A stretch of 64,000 nucleotides of DNA from Streptomyces fulvoviolaceus (GCF_000718165.1 NZ_JOEY01000037.1:1-64000); one strand, 5' to 3'. Positions 49,645 through 59,299 are shown, numbered from the stretch's first letter. Program-made: numbers and translations. Notes: generated by a model from the sequence alone, not told the origin.

Positions 49645-52026
49645 ATGCGGTCTGACAAACGGACCATCCTGGATGATATGGAGCATGCCTCCGCTACGGC
49701 GATCGTCGATGCCACAGGCATCGTGACGGGGTGGAGCGAGGGTGCCCGGCGGCTCACGGGACACACGGCCGAGGAGGTCGTGGGACGAGCGGCACGGGAG
49801 CTGCTCGCCGAGGACCCGCCGGGACAGGCCGTCGCGGCGCTGAAGGGCACCGTCGTGCTGCGGCACCGGGACGGTTCCCCCGTTCCGCTCGCCCTGAGCG
49901 CCTGCCCGGTCCTGGGCGGGGGCGGCGCACCCGATGCCTACGTGATCACGGCGGAGCGGCCCGGCCGCGCCGAACCCACCCTGGCCGGGCAGGCCTTCCA
50001 GCAGGCATCCATGTCCATGTCGGTCTTCGACCTCCGGCAGTACTATCTGCGCCTCAACGATGTGGCCTGCCGGGTGATGGGGGTGCCGGAGGAGGCCCTG
50101 CTGGGCCGGCACTTCCCGGAGACCATCGAGGACGCCGAGCACAGCCGCGGCTTCAACGCCCATCTGCGCCAGGTGGCCGAGACGGGCATGCCGGTCCGCT
50201 ACGAGAGCTTCACCGGCGCGCCCGCACTCAACCGGGAGCACGCCTGGAGCATCGAGATGTGGCCCGTACGGGACGACGACTCCGGTGAGCTGACCGGGGT
50301 CGCCCTCGCGGCGTTCGACAGCAGCGACCAGTACTGGGCCCGGCAGCGCCTCGCACTGCTGAACGAGGCGGCGACCGCCATCGGCACCACCCTGGACGTG
50401 GTGCGCACCGCCGAGGAACTGATCGAACTCCTCGTCCCGCGGTACGCCGACTTCGCCAGCGTCGACCTGCTCGAATGGGTCCTCGGAGCGGACGAACCCC
50501 CGACCGTGCCGACCGGCGACATCGTCCTGCGGCGCGTCGCCCACGGCTCCGCCCACGAGGGCACCCCGGAGGCGGCCGTACACCTGGGGGAGCCGGACAT
50601 CTACCCCGCGTTCTCGCCGCCCGCGAAGTCACTGCGGCAGGGGCGGGCGGTCCTCAGCCAGGCGGGCGAACCGGACTTCATGCGATGGGTCGCCGAACGC
50701 AACGCGCGGGCCCCCGCGGGCCGCCCCTACCGCAAGGGCGTCCACTCGATGCTCGCGGTGCCGCTCAAGGCACGCGGGACCACGTTGGGTGTCGTGGTCG
50801 CCGTTCGTATGTCCCACCCGGAGGACTACGGCGACGACGACGCCGTCCTCGGCGAGGAACTCGCCAGCCGCGCCGCCGTCTGTATCGACAACGCCCGGCG
50901 CTTCGCCCGCGAACGCACCACCGCACTGACCTTGCAGAACTGCCTTCTGCCCCGCGGCCTGCCCGGACAGGCGGCCGTCGAGGTGGCCCACCGCTATCTG
51001 CCCTCCGGTTCGCTGGCCGGCATCGGTGGTGACTGGTTCGACGTCATCCCGCTGTCCGGCAGCCGGGTCGCCCTCGTCGTCGGCGACGTCGTCGGACACG
51101 GCATCCCGTCCTCGGCGACCATGGGACGCCTGTGCACGGCCGTCCGCACCCTCGCCGACGTGGACCTGCCGCCGGACGAACTCCTCACCCACCTCGACGA
51201 CCTCGTCACCCATCTCGCGGCCGGCGACCGGGACGACGAGGCCGCGGAGCTCGGCGCCACCTGCCTCTACGCCGTCTACGACCCCGTCTCGCGCCGCCTC
51301 ACCGCGGCCGCCGCCGGCCATCCGCCACCGGCCGTCGTACTGCCCGACGGCACCTCGCGGCTCGTGGAGATGACGGCGGGGCCCCCGCTCGGCGTCGGCG
51401 GGCTGCCCTTCGAGGCGGCGGAGATCGAGCTGCCCGAGGGCGCGGTCGTCGCCCTGTACACGGACGGTCTCATCGAGGACCGCGACCGGGACGTCGACCA
51501 CGCGACCGACGAACTGTGCCGCGCGTTGACCGCGAGGACCGAGACCCTCGACGACCTGTGCGACACGGTGCTGAAGGCCGTACTGCCGGAGGAGCCCGGC
51601 GACGACGTGGCCCTGCTGCTGGCCCGCACCCGGGCGCTGGGCGCCGACCGCGTCGCCACCTGGGACGTGCCGCCCGACCCCGCGCACGTGGCCGCCACCC
51701 GGCAGGCCGCCACCGAGCAACTGACCGCGTGGGGACTGGACGAGGCCGCCTTCGTCACCGAACTGGTCGTCAGCGAACTGGTCACCAACGCGATCCGGTA
51801 CGGCGAACCGCCCATCCAGCTACGGCTGATCCGTGACCGCACCCTCATCTGCGAGGTCTCCGACGGCAGTTCCACCTCCCCGCACCTGCGGCGCGCCCAC
51901 GCCTTCGACGAGGGCGGCCGCGGGCTGTTGCTGGTCGCTCAGCTCACCCAGCGCTGGGGCAGCCGGCAGACCGGCAGCGGCAAGACGATCTGGGCCGAGC
52001 AGTCGCTGGAACCGCTGCCGGACTGA
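49645..52026 (+). CDS. PAS-GAF-SpoIIE phosphatase with C-terminal HATPase
   Basis: A 793-residue multi-domain regulator. Two PAS domains (about 10-110 and 120-225) come first, the second with SIEMWPVRDDDSGELTG; a GAF domain (about 235-420) follows; then the PP2C/SpoIIE phosphatase (about 430-660), with GGDWFDVIPL and the metal-binding DDVALL; last an RsbW-like ATPase with ELVTNAIRYG. Such proteins act on anti-sigma antagonists. No antagonist gene is adjacent. ATG at 49645 is taken, but ATG at 49678 (MEHASATAIVDATG) is also possible. Confidence 0.9.
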   Translation: MRSDKRTILDDMEHASATAIVDATGIVTGWSEGARRLTGHTAEEVVGRAARELLAEDPPGQAVAALKGTVVLRHRDGSPVPLALSACPVLGGGGAPDAYVITAERPGRAEPTLAGQAFQQASMSMSVFDLRQYYLRLNDVACRVMGVPEEALLGRHFPETIEDAEHSRGFNAHLRQVAETGMPVRYESFTGAPALNREHAWSIEMWPVRDDDSGELTGVALAAFDSSDQYWARQRLALLNEAATAIGTTLDVVRTAEELIELLVPRYADFASVDLLEWVLGADEPPTVPTGDIVLRRVAHGSAHEGTPEAAVHLGEPDIYPAFSPPAKSLRQGRAVLSQAGEPDFMRWVAERNARAPAGRPYRKGVHSMLAVPLKARGTTLGVVVAVRMSHPEDYGDDDAVLGEELASRAAVCIDNARRFARERTTALTLQNCLLPRGLPGQAAVEVAHRYLPSGSLAGIGGDWFDVIPLSGSRVALVVGDVVGHGIPSSATMGRLCTAVRTLADVDLPPDELLTHLDDLVTHLAAGDRDDEAAELGATCLYAVYDPVSRRLTAAAAGHPPPAVVLPDGTSRLVEMTAGPPLGVGGLPFEAAEIELPEGAVVALYTDGLIEDRDRDVDHATDELCRALTARTETLDDLCDTVLKAVLPEEPGDDVALLLARTRALGADRVATWDVPPDPAHVAATRQAATEQLTAWGLDEAAFVTELVVSELVTNAIRYGEPPIQLRLIRDRTLICEVSDGSSTSPHLRRAHAFDEGGRGLLLVAQLTQRWGSRQTGSGKTIWAEQSLEPLPD

Positions 52027-52034
52027 TCAACTCG

Positions 52035-52469
52035 TCACTGGAACGAGCAGCCCGGGTTCGGCACGTCCTCGGAGTACGGCGCGCCGTGCGGCAGCACGTA
52101 CAGCACCTCCAGGACGAGCGGGGTGTCGCCCTCGTTCCGGCCGAGGTGGACGTCGCTCGGCCCGCCCGGCTCGCGGACGGTGGTGCCCTGCGGATAGACG
52201 CCGTCCGTGAGGCAGTCGGCGTGGTAGTGGGTGAGGGTGCCCTGCTTCACGTACCCGTACACGGGGCCGTCGTGGTAGTGCCAGCCGGTGGCCTGGCCGG
52301 GCGGGATGGTGATCTCCCTGATGACGTAGTCGGTGTCGCCGACGGTCCTCTGGGCGATCAGCGTGGCGGTCACCCCGGGGCCGGGCGGAGTCGCGTGGGC
52401 GGTGGTGCCGGTGAGGACAGTGGCGGAGAGGGCCGCGCCGGATATGGCGGTGCGGAGCGCGATGCGCAT
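52035..52469 (-). CDS. Secreted cupin-domain protein
   Basis: A 144-residue protein with signal peptide (MRIALRTAISGAALSATVLTG, cleavage near TAHA). One cupin barrel follows with the metal motif in PPGQATGWHYHDGPVYGYVKQGTLTHYHADC and a second histidine in SDVHLGRN. A final cysteine (PNPGCSFQ) may pair with the one at DC. ATG at 52469 follows GGAGG. The role is unknown; cupins of this layout may be enzymes or binding proteins. Stops close to the convergent phosphatase gene. Confidence 0.86.
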   Translation of the reverse strand: MRIALRTAISGAALSATVLTGTTAHATPPGPGVTATLIAQRTVGDTDYVIREITIPPGQATGWHYHDGPVYGYVKQGTLTHYHADCLTDGVYPQGTTVREPGGPSDVHLGRNEGDTPLVLEVLYVLPHGAPYSEDVPNPGCSFQ

Positions 52470-52573
52470 ACGAAAGGCCTCCAGGCTCGAGCGGACGATC
52501 AGCGTCGTGCCGCTCGAACTTAGAGGCATGGAAGGTCTGTTCGGGCCGGAATCGGCGGATCACCTCCGCCGGT

Positions 52574-53404
52574 TCAGAACTCCTCGTGCACCTCAGGGTC
52601 CCCACCCATGCGCCGCTGGGTGCGGTCGGCGATCGCCCTCATCTGGGCGGGGCCGAGCCGGAAGCCGAAGACGTCGAGGTTCTGGCGCTGCCGCTCGGGG
52701 TCCGCCGACTTCGGGATGGGAACCGCGCCGAGCTGGACGTGCCAGCGCAGGACGACCTGGCCGGGCGTCACTCCCTGGGCCTCGGCGACCGAGACGACCA
52801 CGGGATCGTCCAGCAGGGTCGTGCCCCGGCCCAGCGGGCTCCAGCTCTCGGTGACGATGCCTTTGGCGGCATGGAAGGCGCGCAGCTCGTCCTGCGGGAA
52901 GAAGGGGTGCAGCTCGATCTGGTTGACGGAGGGCAGGACTCCTGTCTCCTTCTCCAGCCGCTCGATGTGCGCCTGCGTGAAGTTGGAGACGCCGATCGAC
53001 CGCACCAGCCCGTCCGCACGGAGCTTGATCATGGCCTTCCACGAGTCGACGTACTTGTCGACGCGGGGGAGCGGCCAGTGGATCAGATACAGGTCCACGT
53101 ACTCCAGGCCGAGCCGCGCACGGGACTCCTCGAAGGAGGTCAGGGTCTCCTCGTAGCCGTGGTGCCGGCCCGGGAGCTTCGTCGTCACCACGATCTCCTC
53201 GCGCGGGACGTCGCTGCGGGCCACACCACGGCCGACACCGGTCTCGTTCTCGTAGTTCGTCGCCGTGTCGACGAGGCGGTAGCCCGTCTCCAGGGCGCCG
53301 AGAACCGCCTGCTCCGCCTGCGTGTCGTCCATCGGCCAGGTGCCCAGGCCGAGGGCGGGCATCGTCGTACCGTCGTTGAGTGTGTGCGTCGGGATGCTGA
53401 TCAC
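52574..53404 (-). CDS. Aldo/keto reductase
   Basis: A 276-residue NADPH-dependent reductase. The catalytic tetrad is visible: D in VDTATNYENETG, Y in the same segment, K in VVTTKLPG, and H in DLYLIHWPLP. The cofactor-binding end IPKSADPERQRQNLDVFGF is standard. This is the class of 2,5-diketo-gluconate or general carbonyl reductases. GTG at 53404 follows GAGGGAAAGG. It is divergent from the LacI gene, 79 bases away. Confidence 0.93.
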   Translation of the reverse strand: MISIPTHTLNDGTTMPALGLGTWPMDDTQAEQAVLGALETGYRLVDTATNYENETGVGRGVARSDVPREEIVVTTKLPGRHHGYEETLTSFEESRARLGLEYVDLYLIHWPLPRVDKYVDSWKAMIKLRADGLVRSIGVSNFTQAHIERLEKETGVLPSVNQIELHPFFPQDELRAFHAAKGIVTESWSPLGRGTTLLDDPVVVSVAEAQGVTPGQVVLRWHVQLGAVPIPKSADPERQRQNLDVFGFRLGPAQMRAIADRTQRRMGGDPEVHEEF

Positions 53405-53483
53405 CGTGGGACCTTTCCCTCGACTGTGCTGTACCTCCAGGGTCACGGATAGGGTGAGCTGTGATCAACCGGACGGGTGGAGG

Positions 53484-54566
53484 ATGAAGGCAGCGGACGG
53501 CATGGGCAGCACCGAGGAGAAGCAGCCGGCGGGATCCGGACGTCCCACGTCACGCGACGTCGCCCGGCTCGCCGGGGTGTCGCACACCGCGGTTTCCTTC
53601 GTGTTCAACGGGCGCGCCGAGGGCAATCTGTCGCCCGCCACCCAGGAGCGCATCCGCCAGGCCGCCGCCCAGCTCGGCTACCGCCCCGACCCCGTCGCCC
53701 GCGGCCTGCGCCGCCGCCGTACGGCCGTGATCGGACTGGTCACCGACGAGATCGCCTCCTCGCCCTTCGCGGGCCGGCTGCTGCGCGGGGCCATGGAGAC
53801 CGCCTGGGACAGAGAGCACCTCGTCCTGACCGTCGACTCCGGCGGCGACCGGGCCAAGGAGGACGCGGCCGTCGCGGAACTCCTCGACCGGCGCGTGGAC
53901 GGCATCATCTACGCCGCGATGTCGCTACGACGGGTCCGGGTCCCCGAGGGCCTGCACCGCACCCACTCCGTGCTCGCCAACTGCCTGCCCGAGGACGACT
54001 CCCTGCCCTCGGTGATCCCCGCCGAGCGGGCCGGAGGCCGTACAGCCGCCCGACTCCTGCTGGAGCAGGGGCACCGCCGCGTCGCCATGATCGGTGGCCA
54101 GGACGACATCGCCTCCGTCGAGCGGCTGCGCGGCTTCCGGGACGCCCTGCGCGCCGAGGGGATCACGGTTCCCAAGGAGTGGGTTCCGCGCACCGGCGGC
54201 GAGATCTCCAGCGGACACGAGGGCGCCCTGCGCATCTTCGACGGCGCCTCCGCCGACCGGCGCCCGACGGGTGTCTTCTGCTATAACGACCGGGTCGCGG
54301 CGGGCGTCCTGCACGCCGCGACCCGGCTCGGCATCGCCGTCCCGGGCGACCTGTCGGTGGTCGGTTACGACGACCAGGAGCACATGGCGGCCTACCTCAC
54401 CCCGCCCCTCACCACGGTCGCGCTGCCGCACCGGGCGATGGGCGAGGCCGCGACCCGCCTCCTCCTGGACTCCATCGATACCGGACGCACGCCGCCGGCC
54501 ACCACGCGGCGCATCGCGTGCCCGGTGATCAGTCGGGCGTCGGTGGGACCAGTTCCCACCCGGTGA
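53484..54566 (+). CDS. LacI family regulator, probable repressor of the fructan locus
   Basis: A 360-residue repressor. The DNA-binding domain starts TSRDVARLAGVSHTAVSFVFNG, followed by the hinge helix and a sugar-binding fold with GRTAARLLLEQGHRRVAMIGG and SVVGYDDQEHMAAYLTPPLTTV. ATG at 53484 is close to GGAGG; ATG at 53502 gives better spacing and may be the true start. It is convergent with the GH32 gene, overlapping it by 38 bases. Likely operators are the sites at 59149 and 59233. Confidence 0.9.
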   Translation: MKAADGMGSTEEKQPAGSGRPTSRDVARLAGVSHTAVSFVFNGRAEGNLSPATQERIRQAAAQLGYRPDPVARGLRRRRTAVIGLVTDEIASSPFAGRLLRGAMETAWDREHLVLTVDSGGDRAKEDAAVAELLDRRVDGIIYAAMSLRRVRVPEGLHRTHSVLANCLPEDDSLPSVIPAERAGGRTAARLLLEQGHRRVAMIGGQDDIASVERLRGFRDALRAEGITVPKEWVPRTGGEISSGHEGALRIFDGASADRRPTGVFCYNDRVAAGVLHAATRLGIAVPGDLSVVGYDDQEHMAAYLTPPLTTVALPHRAMGEAATRLLLDSIDTGRTPPATTRRIACPVISRASVGPVPTR

Positions 54567-55914
54567 CGGTGGTCGCGTCCCCTGACACGACGAGCTCGGG
54601 TGTGTCGTCCGGGCGGAGGTAGACGCGCTCGGTGACCGTGGCGCGGTCGTCGAGGAACAGCTCGAACAGTGAACCGTCGACGAGGATGCGCACCTGTCTT
54701 CCGGGCGCCGGCACCACGATCGGCGCCGCTCCGTCGGGCCTCGCCCGCGGCCAGTCACCGCGATCCAGCGTCACCGTCCCCTGGTCCGGGTCCAGTCGCA
54801 CCGTCAGCTGCGCGCCGGAAGCGGACCGAAGCAAGCTCACGGTGGTGCGTCCGTGCGCGGTGACGGTCAGGTCGTACGACCGGGGGAGCGGTACCCGGCG
54901 GTCCGGCGCGGTGACGAACGGCTCGGCCGTACGCAGGAGTTGGAGTTCGGGTGCCGGTGCGACGCGCAACGCGCCGTCCGGATGCGTGTCCACGATCCTC
55001 GGCGCGGTAAGGACCCCGGCCCACCCGGCGCGGTCGATCTCGCCCTGCGCGCGGGCCTCCCAGGACCAGCCCCACATGAGGGTGCGGTCCGGCTCCTGGA
55101 GCACGGCGGGCGCGTAGAAGTCCCTTCCGTGGTCGAGCCGTCCGCCGGTGCGCGCCTCGAAGCCCAACTCGCCGTCACCGTGAGGCTGCAGACGACCTGT
55201 CAGGTATCCGGTGGCGTACGGGTCGCCGTCCCACAGCGACAGGACGAGCACCCACGCGCCGCTCGCCGTCGTGTACAGCTGCGGGCACTCCCAGCCGACC
55301 GCCTTGTCGCCGAACACATCCGCCGCGACGGGGTCGTTGCCGTCCAGGAGAACCCCGGCGAACCTCCAGTCGGTCAGGTCCTCGCAGTCGTACAGCAGGA
55401 CCGACGGCGTCCCGTCCGCGTGTCCCGCGCCGACCAGTGCCCACCGCCGGCCGCCAGAGCGGAACACGAACGGGTCGCGGAACATCACCACGTCCAGGCC
55501 GGCGGGTGGCCCGGCCACCACCGGCGTCGGCAGCGGCTTCCAGTCGGTGAGGGTCTCGTCGTCCGGGACCACGGCCCGAGCCAGGCAGACGGTGCCGAGG
55601 CCGGTGTGACGGCGGTCGACGCCGGTGTACACGGCGGTCGGCACGCCGTCGTCGTCGACCACGCAGCCGGACCAGCAGCCCGCCTCGTCCGGGCCGCCGG
55701 GCGTGGGGGCGAGGGCGATCGGGTGGTGCTCCCAGTGCACGAGGTCGGGAGTGGAGACGTGACCCCAGTGGACGTTCGCGTGCACCGGCGCGTCAGGGTT
55801 GTGCTGGTAGAAGAGGTGGTAGCGGTCCCGCCAACGGAACGGCCCGTTCGGGTCGTTGATCCAGCCGCCGGGCGGACGGACCCTGAAACGCGGCGCGTCG
55901 GGGTCATGGCTCAA
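54529..55914 (-). CDS. GH32 fructosidase, cytoplasmic
   Basis: A 461-residue beta-fructofuranosidase without signal peptide. The GH32 motifs are present: WINDPNG with the nucleophile D21, FRDPFVF, and WECPQLY with the acid/base glutamate. It would cleave sucrose or imported fructo-oligosaccharides. TTG at 55914 overlaps the permease stop (TTGA), giving a tightly coupled transport and hydrolysis operon. Its last 38 bases overlap the convergent lacI gene. Confidence 0.93.
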   Translation of the reverse strand: MSHDPDAPRFRVRPPGGWINDPNGPFRWRDRYHLFYQHNPDAPVHANVHWGHVSTPDLVHWEHHPIALAPTPGGPDEAGCWSGCVVDDDGVPTAVYTGVDRRHTGLGTVCLARAVVPDDETLTDWKPLPTPVVAGPPAGLDVVMFRDPFVFRSGGRRWALVGAGHADGTPSVLLYDCEDLTDWRFAGVLLDGNDPVAADVFGDKAVGWECPQLYTTASGAWVLVLSLWDGDPYATGYLTGRLQPHGDGELGFEARTGGRLDHGRDFYAPAVLQEPDRTLMWGWSWEARAQGEIDRAGWAGVLTAPRIVDTHPDGALRVAPAPELQLLRTAEPFVTAPDRRVPLPRSYDLTVTAHGRTTVSLLRSASGAQLTVRLDPDQGTVTLDRGDWPRARPDGAAPIVVPAPGRQVRILVDGSLFELFLDDRATVTERVYLRPDDTPELVVSGDATTVTGWELVPPTPD

Positions 55915-56783
55915 CGGTTGACTCCTGCGGACGTGATGCCCTCGCGGAGAGGGCGCTGGCCGACGACGAACACGGCGACGGCGGGGATCATGGAGAGGAC
56001 GACACCGGCGAGGACCACCGAGATGGAGCCGGTGCCGAGGTTGCCCTGCAGCGAGACCAGGCCCAACGGCAGCGTGTAGTTCTGGCCGGACGTCTCGAGG
56101 ATCAGCGGGCGGAAGAACTCGTTCCAGTGGTAGTTGAAGGCCAGTACGCCGACGATCGCGAGGCCGGGTGCGGCCAGCGGGGCGTAGACGGACCGGAAGA
56201 TCCGCCATGGTCCGGCGCCGTCGATCATCGCCGCCTCGCCCAGGTCCTTCGGCATCCCCAGGAAGTACTGGCGCATCAGGAAGGTGCCGAAGGCGGTCGG
56301 GAACGCCGGGATGATCAGGCCGAGCAGGGTGTCGGTGAGGCTCAGCTGCTTCAGCACCAGGAACACCGGCACGATGGTGACCTGCAAGGGCACCATCATG
56401 GTCGCCAGGACCAGGCCGAACAGCAGCTTCTTGAACCGGAATTCGAGGCGGGCGAAGGCGTATCCGGCCAGTCCCGCCGTGATCATCTGGCCGACGGCGA
56501 CCAGCGCGGTCACCAGCGTCGAGTTGAGGGCGAGCAGCCATACGTCGATCTGGTCGAAGACCCCGCGGTAGGCCTCCGTGGACGGATCCGTCGGGATGAG
56601 CCGCGGTGGCAGGTCGAAGGCCTCGGCGGGGGTGCGCAGCGAGGTGGAGACGGTCCAGATGACCGGGCCCAGGGTCAGCAGCGCGCACACGGCCAGCGCG
56701 GCGATCCGCGCCCACGGCGCGAGGGAGTGCCGGGTGCGGCTCAGGGACAGGGTTGCTTGGGTCATGGAAGTCACCCGGCTCAC
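55911..56783 (-). CDS. Sugar ABC transporter permease (MalG type)
   Basis: A 290-residue permease with six membrane helices. The conserved ATPase-contact loop is GEAAMIDGAGPWRIFRSVYAPLAAPGLA (EAA motif), and VNSTLVTALVAVGQ-type sequence appears as LNSTLVTALVAVGQMI. GTG at 56783 overlaps the MalF-type stop (GTGA); ATG at 56765 is an alternative. Part of a fructan-use operon. Confidence 0.94.
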   Translation of the reverse strand: MSRVTSMTQATLSLSRTRHSLAPWARIAALAVCALLTLGPVIWTVSTSLRTPAEAFDLPPRLIPTDPSTEAYRGVFDQIDVWLLALNSTLVTALVAVGQMITAGLAGYAFARLEFRFKKLLFGLVLATMMVPLQVTIVPVFLVLKQLSLTDTLLGLIIPAFPTAFGTFLMRQYFLGMPKDLGEAAMIDGAGPWRIFRSVYAPLAAPGLAIVGVLAFNYHWNEFFRPLILETSGQNYTLPLGLVSLQGNLGTGSISVVLAGVVLSMIPAVAVFVVGQRPLREGITSAGVNR

Positions 56784-57733
56784 TGGTAGTGGACGAAACG
56801 CCGGCTGAGCCGGAACTGGACGGCGGTCACCGCCATGATCAGCACGAACAGCAGCACACCCACCGCCGAGGCCTCACCGAAGCGGAGCTGCTCGAACGCG
56901 CTCTCGTAGATGACCATCACCACGGTCCGGGTGGCGTCACCGGGCCCGCCGTTGGTGAGGACGTACGGCTGCTCGAAGACCTGGAGCGCGTTGATGATGC
57001 CGACCACCGACGCGACCAGCAGTGTGGGCGACAGCAGGGGCAGCGTGATGCCGATGTGCTTGCGCAGCCCGGTCGCGCCGTCGAGGGCAGCGGCCTCGTG
57101 GATCTCCTTGGGGATGTTGTTCAGGCCACCGACGAACAGCAGGAAGGAGAACCCGAACTGCTGCCACACGTAGACCAGGATCACCGTGGCCATCGCCGCG
57201 TTCTCGGACGTCAGCCACGGCACCGGCGCGACCCCGACCAGCCCGAGCGCCCAGTTGACGACCCCGAAGTCCTGGTTGAACAGGTACTTCATCACCACCG
57301 AGATCGACGCGGCGGACAGCACCAGCGGGAAGAAGAACGCCGAGCGGAACACCGACCGCAGCCACACCGGCATCCGCCCGTTCACCGCAAGGGCCAGCAC
57401 CAGGGCGATCAGCAGCTGCAGCGCGACCGCGAACACCATGAACACCAGCGTGTTGCCGAAGGACACCAGCACCGTCGAATCGGTGAAGACCTCACGGTAG
57501 TTGGCGGCCCCGGCGAAGCTCGGATCGTCGATCACGTTCCAGTGGAAGAGGCTCAGCACCACCGAGCCGACGATCGGCACGACCGTGAAGACGACGATGC
57601 CGACGATCGTGGGCGCCAGGAACAGCGTGGCCAGCAGCCGGGTGCCACGGTCGCGGGCGGAGGACCGGGGCGCGACGGCCGGAGGCGCGGCCGGCTGCTG
57701 CGACCGTACGGCCGGTATCTGGGTGTTCGTCAT
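56780..57733 (-). CDS. Sugar ABC transporter permease (MalF type)
   Basis: A 317-residue permease. Six helices follow a cytoplasmic N-terminus rich in proline; the EAA loop is EIHEAAALDGATGLRKHIGITLPLLSPTL, and NGGPGDATRTVVMVIYESAF is typical of MalF. It overlaps the binding-protein gene by ATGA. No ATPase gene is in the operon; Streptomyces sugar importers of this class usually share MsiK. Confidence 0.94.
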   Translation of the reverse strand: MTNTQIPAVRSQQPAAPPAVAPRSSARDRGTRLLATLFLAPTIVGIVVFTVVPIVGSVVLSLFHWNVIDDPSFAGAANYREVFTDSTVLVSFGNTLVFMVFAVALQLLIALVLALAVNGRMPVWLRSVFRSAFFFPLVLSAASISVVMKYLFNQDFGVVNWALGLVGVAPVPWLTSENAAMATVILVYVWQQFGFSFLLFVGGLNNIPKEIHEAAALDGATGLRKHIGITLPLLSPTLLVASVVGIINALQVFEQPYVLTNGGPGDATRTVVMVIYESAFEQLRFGEASAVGVLLFVLIMAVTAVQFRLSRRFVHYQ

Positions 57734-59139
57734 ACGTCACGCTCCATGGCCTTCTCCAGGTCGCTCTGCATCCGGCGCAACGCGGGGGCCACCGAGCGCC
57801 GCGAGGCCAGGGCGGTACCGGTGTGCTTGAGCAGCACCTGCTCGACCTCGGCGACCTGCGGTGGCGCGGGGATCGGCCCGGTGTCGGGGAACTTGTCGAG
57901 GCTGTCGTAGAAGACCTGCCAGCGGCCCGGGCCGGTCTCCCGGTAGCGGTCGGCGGTCAGCATCGAGCGGCGCGCCGGGGTGGTCTGGTTGGTCTCGAAC
58001 AGCCGCATCAGGGTGTCGCGGCGGGCTGCGTACTTGATGAACTCCCAGGCCTCCTCCTGCCGCTTCGAGGTGCGCAGCAGCGCGTAGCCGGCGGCGCCGT
58101 ACTGCATGCGCTGGGTGCGCCAGCGCGGGAAGTACTGCACGTCGAAGCCGTTCGCCTGCATACCGGCCAGGTGCAGGCCGCCCGCCCAGAAGCCGCCCGC
58201 GGGCGTGACGCCGACCCGGCCGGTGGAGAACACGCCGATGAGGTTCTGGCCGTTGCCGCCCTCGGGGCGGGTGCACAGGTCCTCCTGGATGAGGGAGGCG
58301 AGATAGTCGTACGCCTCCTCCACGCGCGCGTCGGTGGCCTGCGGGGTCGTCCAGCGGAAACCGCCCCCGCGGCCCTGCCGCTCGGCGGCCGGGTAGAAGG
58401 AGTCCCACAGCCAGGCTCCGCCCGGCGCCTTGGACTCGGCGAGCAGGTTGGTGTCGTTGGCGAACAGCCAGGGCACCACGCCGCCCCACAGCCGGTTGGT
58501 CCAGAAGTACGGCGTGAACTGGGAGCCGCTGGACTTCTTCATGTCCCGCAGCAGGTCGGTGAAGTCGTCGCGGCTCCAGTCGGCCGCCGGGAAGTCCGCG
58601 CCCGCCCGCTTCAGCACCTGGTTGTTGAGGTACATGTCGGCCGCGTTGAACTCGACCGGCAGCTGATAGAGGCTCCCCTCGTACATCATCGACTCCACCA
58701 GCGACGGATGGACGTCGGCGAAGTACTCGCGCAGCTCCGCGGCGTCCCGCTTCACCCAGTCGTCCAGCGGGACCCCGAGGCGCTGCGCGAACAGCTGGAC
58801 GCCCTCGGTGGCGACGTACACGAGGTCGGGAGCGGTGCCCGCCGCGATCTGGGTGAGGATCTTCGCGAAGAAGTCCGACCAGTCGACGGCCTGCACGGCG
58901 TTGATGCGGAGCTTGATGTCGGGGTGGACCTGCTTGAAGCCCTCGGTGAGTGTGCGTATGGCCTCCGGTCCGTAGGCGGGGCCGAGGGTGGCGACGACGA
59001 GGGAGCCGTCGTCCCGGCCGGGGATGTCGGCTCCGGTGAGCCGGTCCCAGCTCGCGGCGGTACCGGCCAGCGCGGCGGCTCCCGCGCCGTAGGCGCCGTA
59101 CCGCAGCAGTGTGCGGCGAGTGACGTGCGAGTCGGTCAT
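57730..59139 (-). CDS. Sugar ABC transporter binding protein with Tat-type signal
   Basis: A 469-residue extracellular binding protein. The N-terminus HVTRRTLLRYGAYGAGAAALAG has a twin-arginine motif (RRTLL) and no lipobox cysteine, so it may be secreted by Tat. The binding fold is seen in PDIKLRINAVQAVDWSDFFAKILTQIAAGTAPDLVYVATEG and LPVEFNAADMYLNNQVLKRAG. Context makes fructans or fructo-oligosaccharides the likely ligand. ATG at 59139, first gene of the operon with two permeases and GH32. Confidence 0.93.
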   Translation of the reverse strand: MTDSHVTRRTLLRYGAYGAGAAALAGTAASWDRLTGADIPGRDDGSLVVATLGPAYGPEAIRTLTEGFKQVHPDIKLRINAVQAVDWSDFFAKILTQIAAGTAPDLVYVATEGVQLFAQRLGVPLDDWVKRDAAELREYFADVHPSLVESMMYEGSLYQLPVEFNAADMYLNNQVLKRAGADFPAADWSRDDFTDLLRDMKKSSGSQFTPYFWTNRLWGGVVPWLFANDTNLLAESKAPGGAWLWDSFYPAAERQGRGGGFRWTTPQATDARVEEAYDYLASLIQEDLCTRPEGGNGQNLIGVFSTGRVGVTPAGGFWAGGLHLAGMQANGFDVQYFPRWRTQRMQYGAAGYALLRTSKRQEEAWEFIKYAARRDTLMRLFETNQTTPARRSMLTADRYRETGPGRWQVFYDSLDKFPDTGPIPAPPQVAEVEQVLLKHTGTALASRRSVAPALRRMQSDLEKAMERDV

Positions 59140-59148
59140 CGGGCGGCC

Positions 59149-59162
59149 CTAACTCGTGTTAG
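59149..59162. promoter_or_regulatory. LacI-type operator, site 1
   Basis: CTAAC-TCGT-GTTAG, perfect five-base arms, 10 bases before the binding-protein start on the minus strand. It shares TAACTCGT with site 2. Probably bound by the LacI protein of the locus. Confidence 0.6.
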
Positions 59163-59232
59163 TTCAGGGTTGATGCCCCAGATGATGCGAAGCGGGCCAC
59201 GGGCCTGTCAATACGCGTGAACCCCTTGACCT

Positions 59233-59245
59233 TTAACGAGTTAGG
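59233..59245. promoter_or_regulatory. LacI-type operator, site 2
   Basis: TTAACGAGTTAGG, on the other strand CCTAACTCGTTAA, repeats the core of site 1. It follows TTGACC (59226-59231), a possible -35 box for the secreted GH32 gene, and so could block that promoter. Confidence 0.6.
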
Positions 59246-59299
59246 TCGCACAGTCCTGCATCACATGAGCCGCCATCCCGACGAAGGGAACGATGTGTC

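Noticed and set aside
56001-56715. GH32 gene extended upstream through the permease gene
   Set aside because: The frame is open there only because of high GC; the TTG at 55914 overlaps the permease stop and begins just before the family N-terminus.
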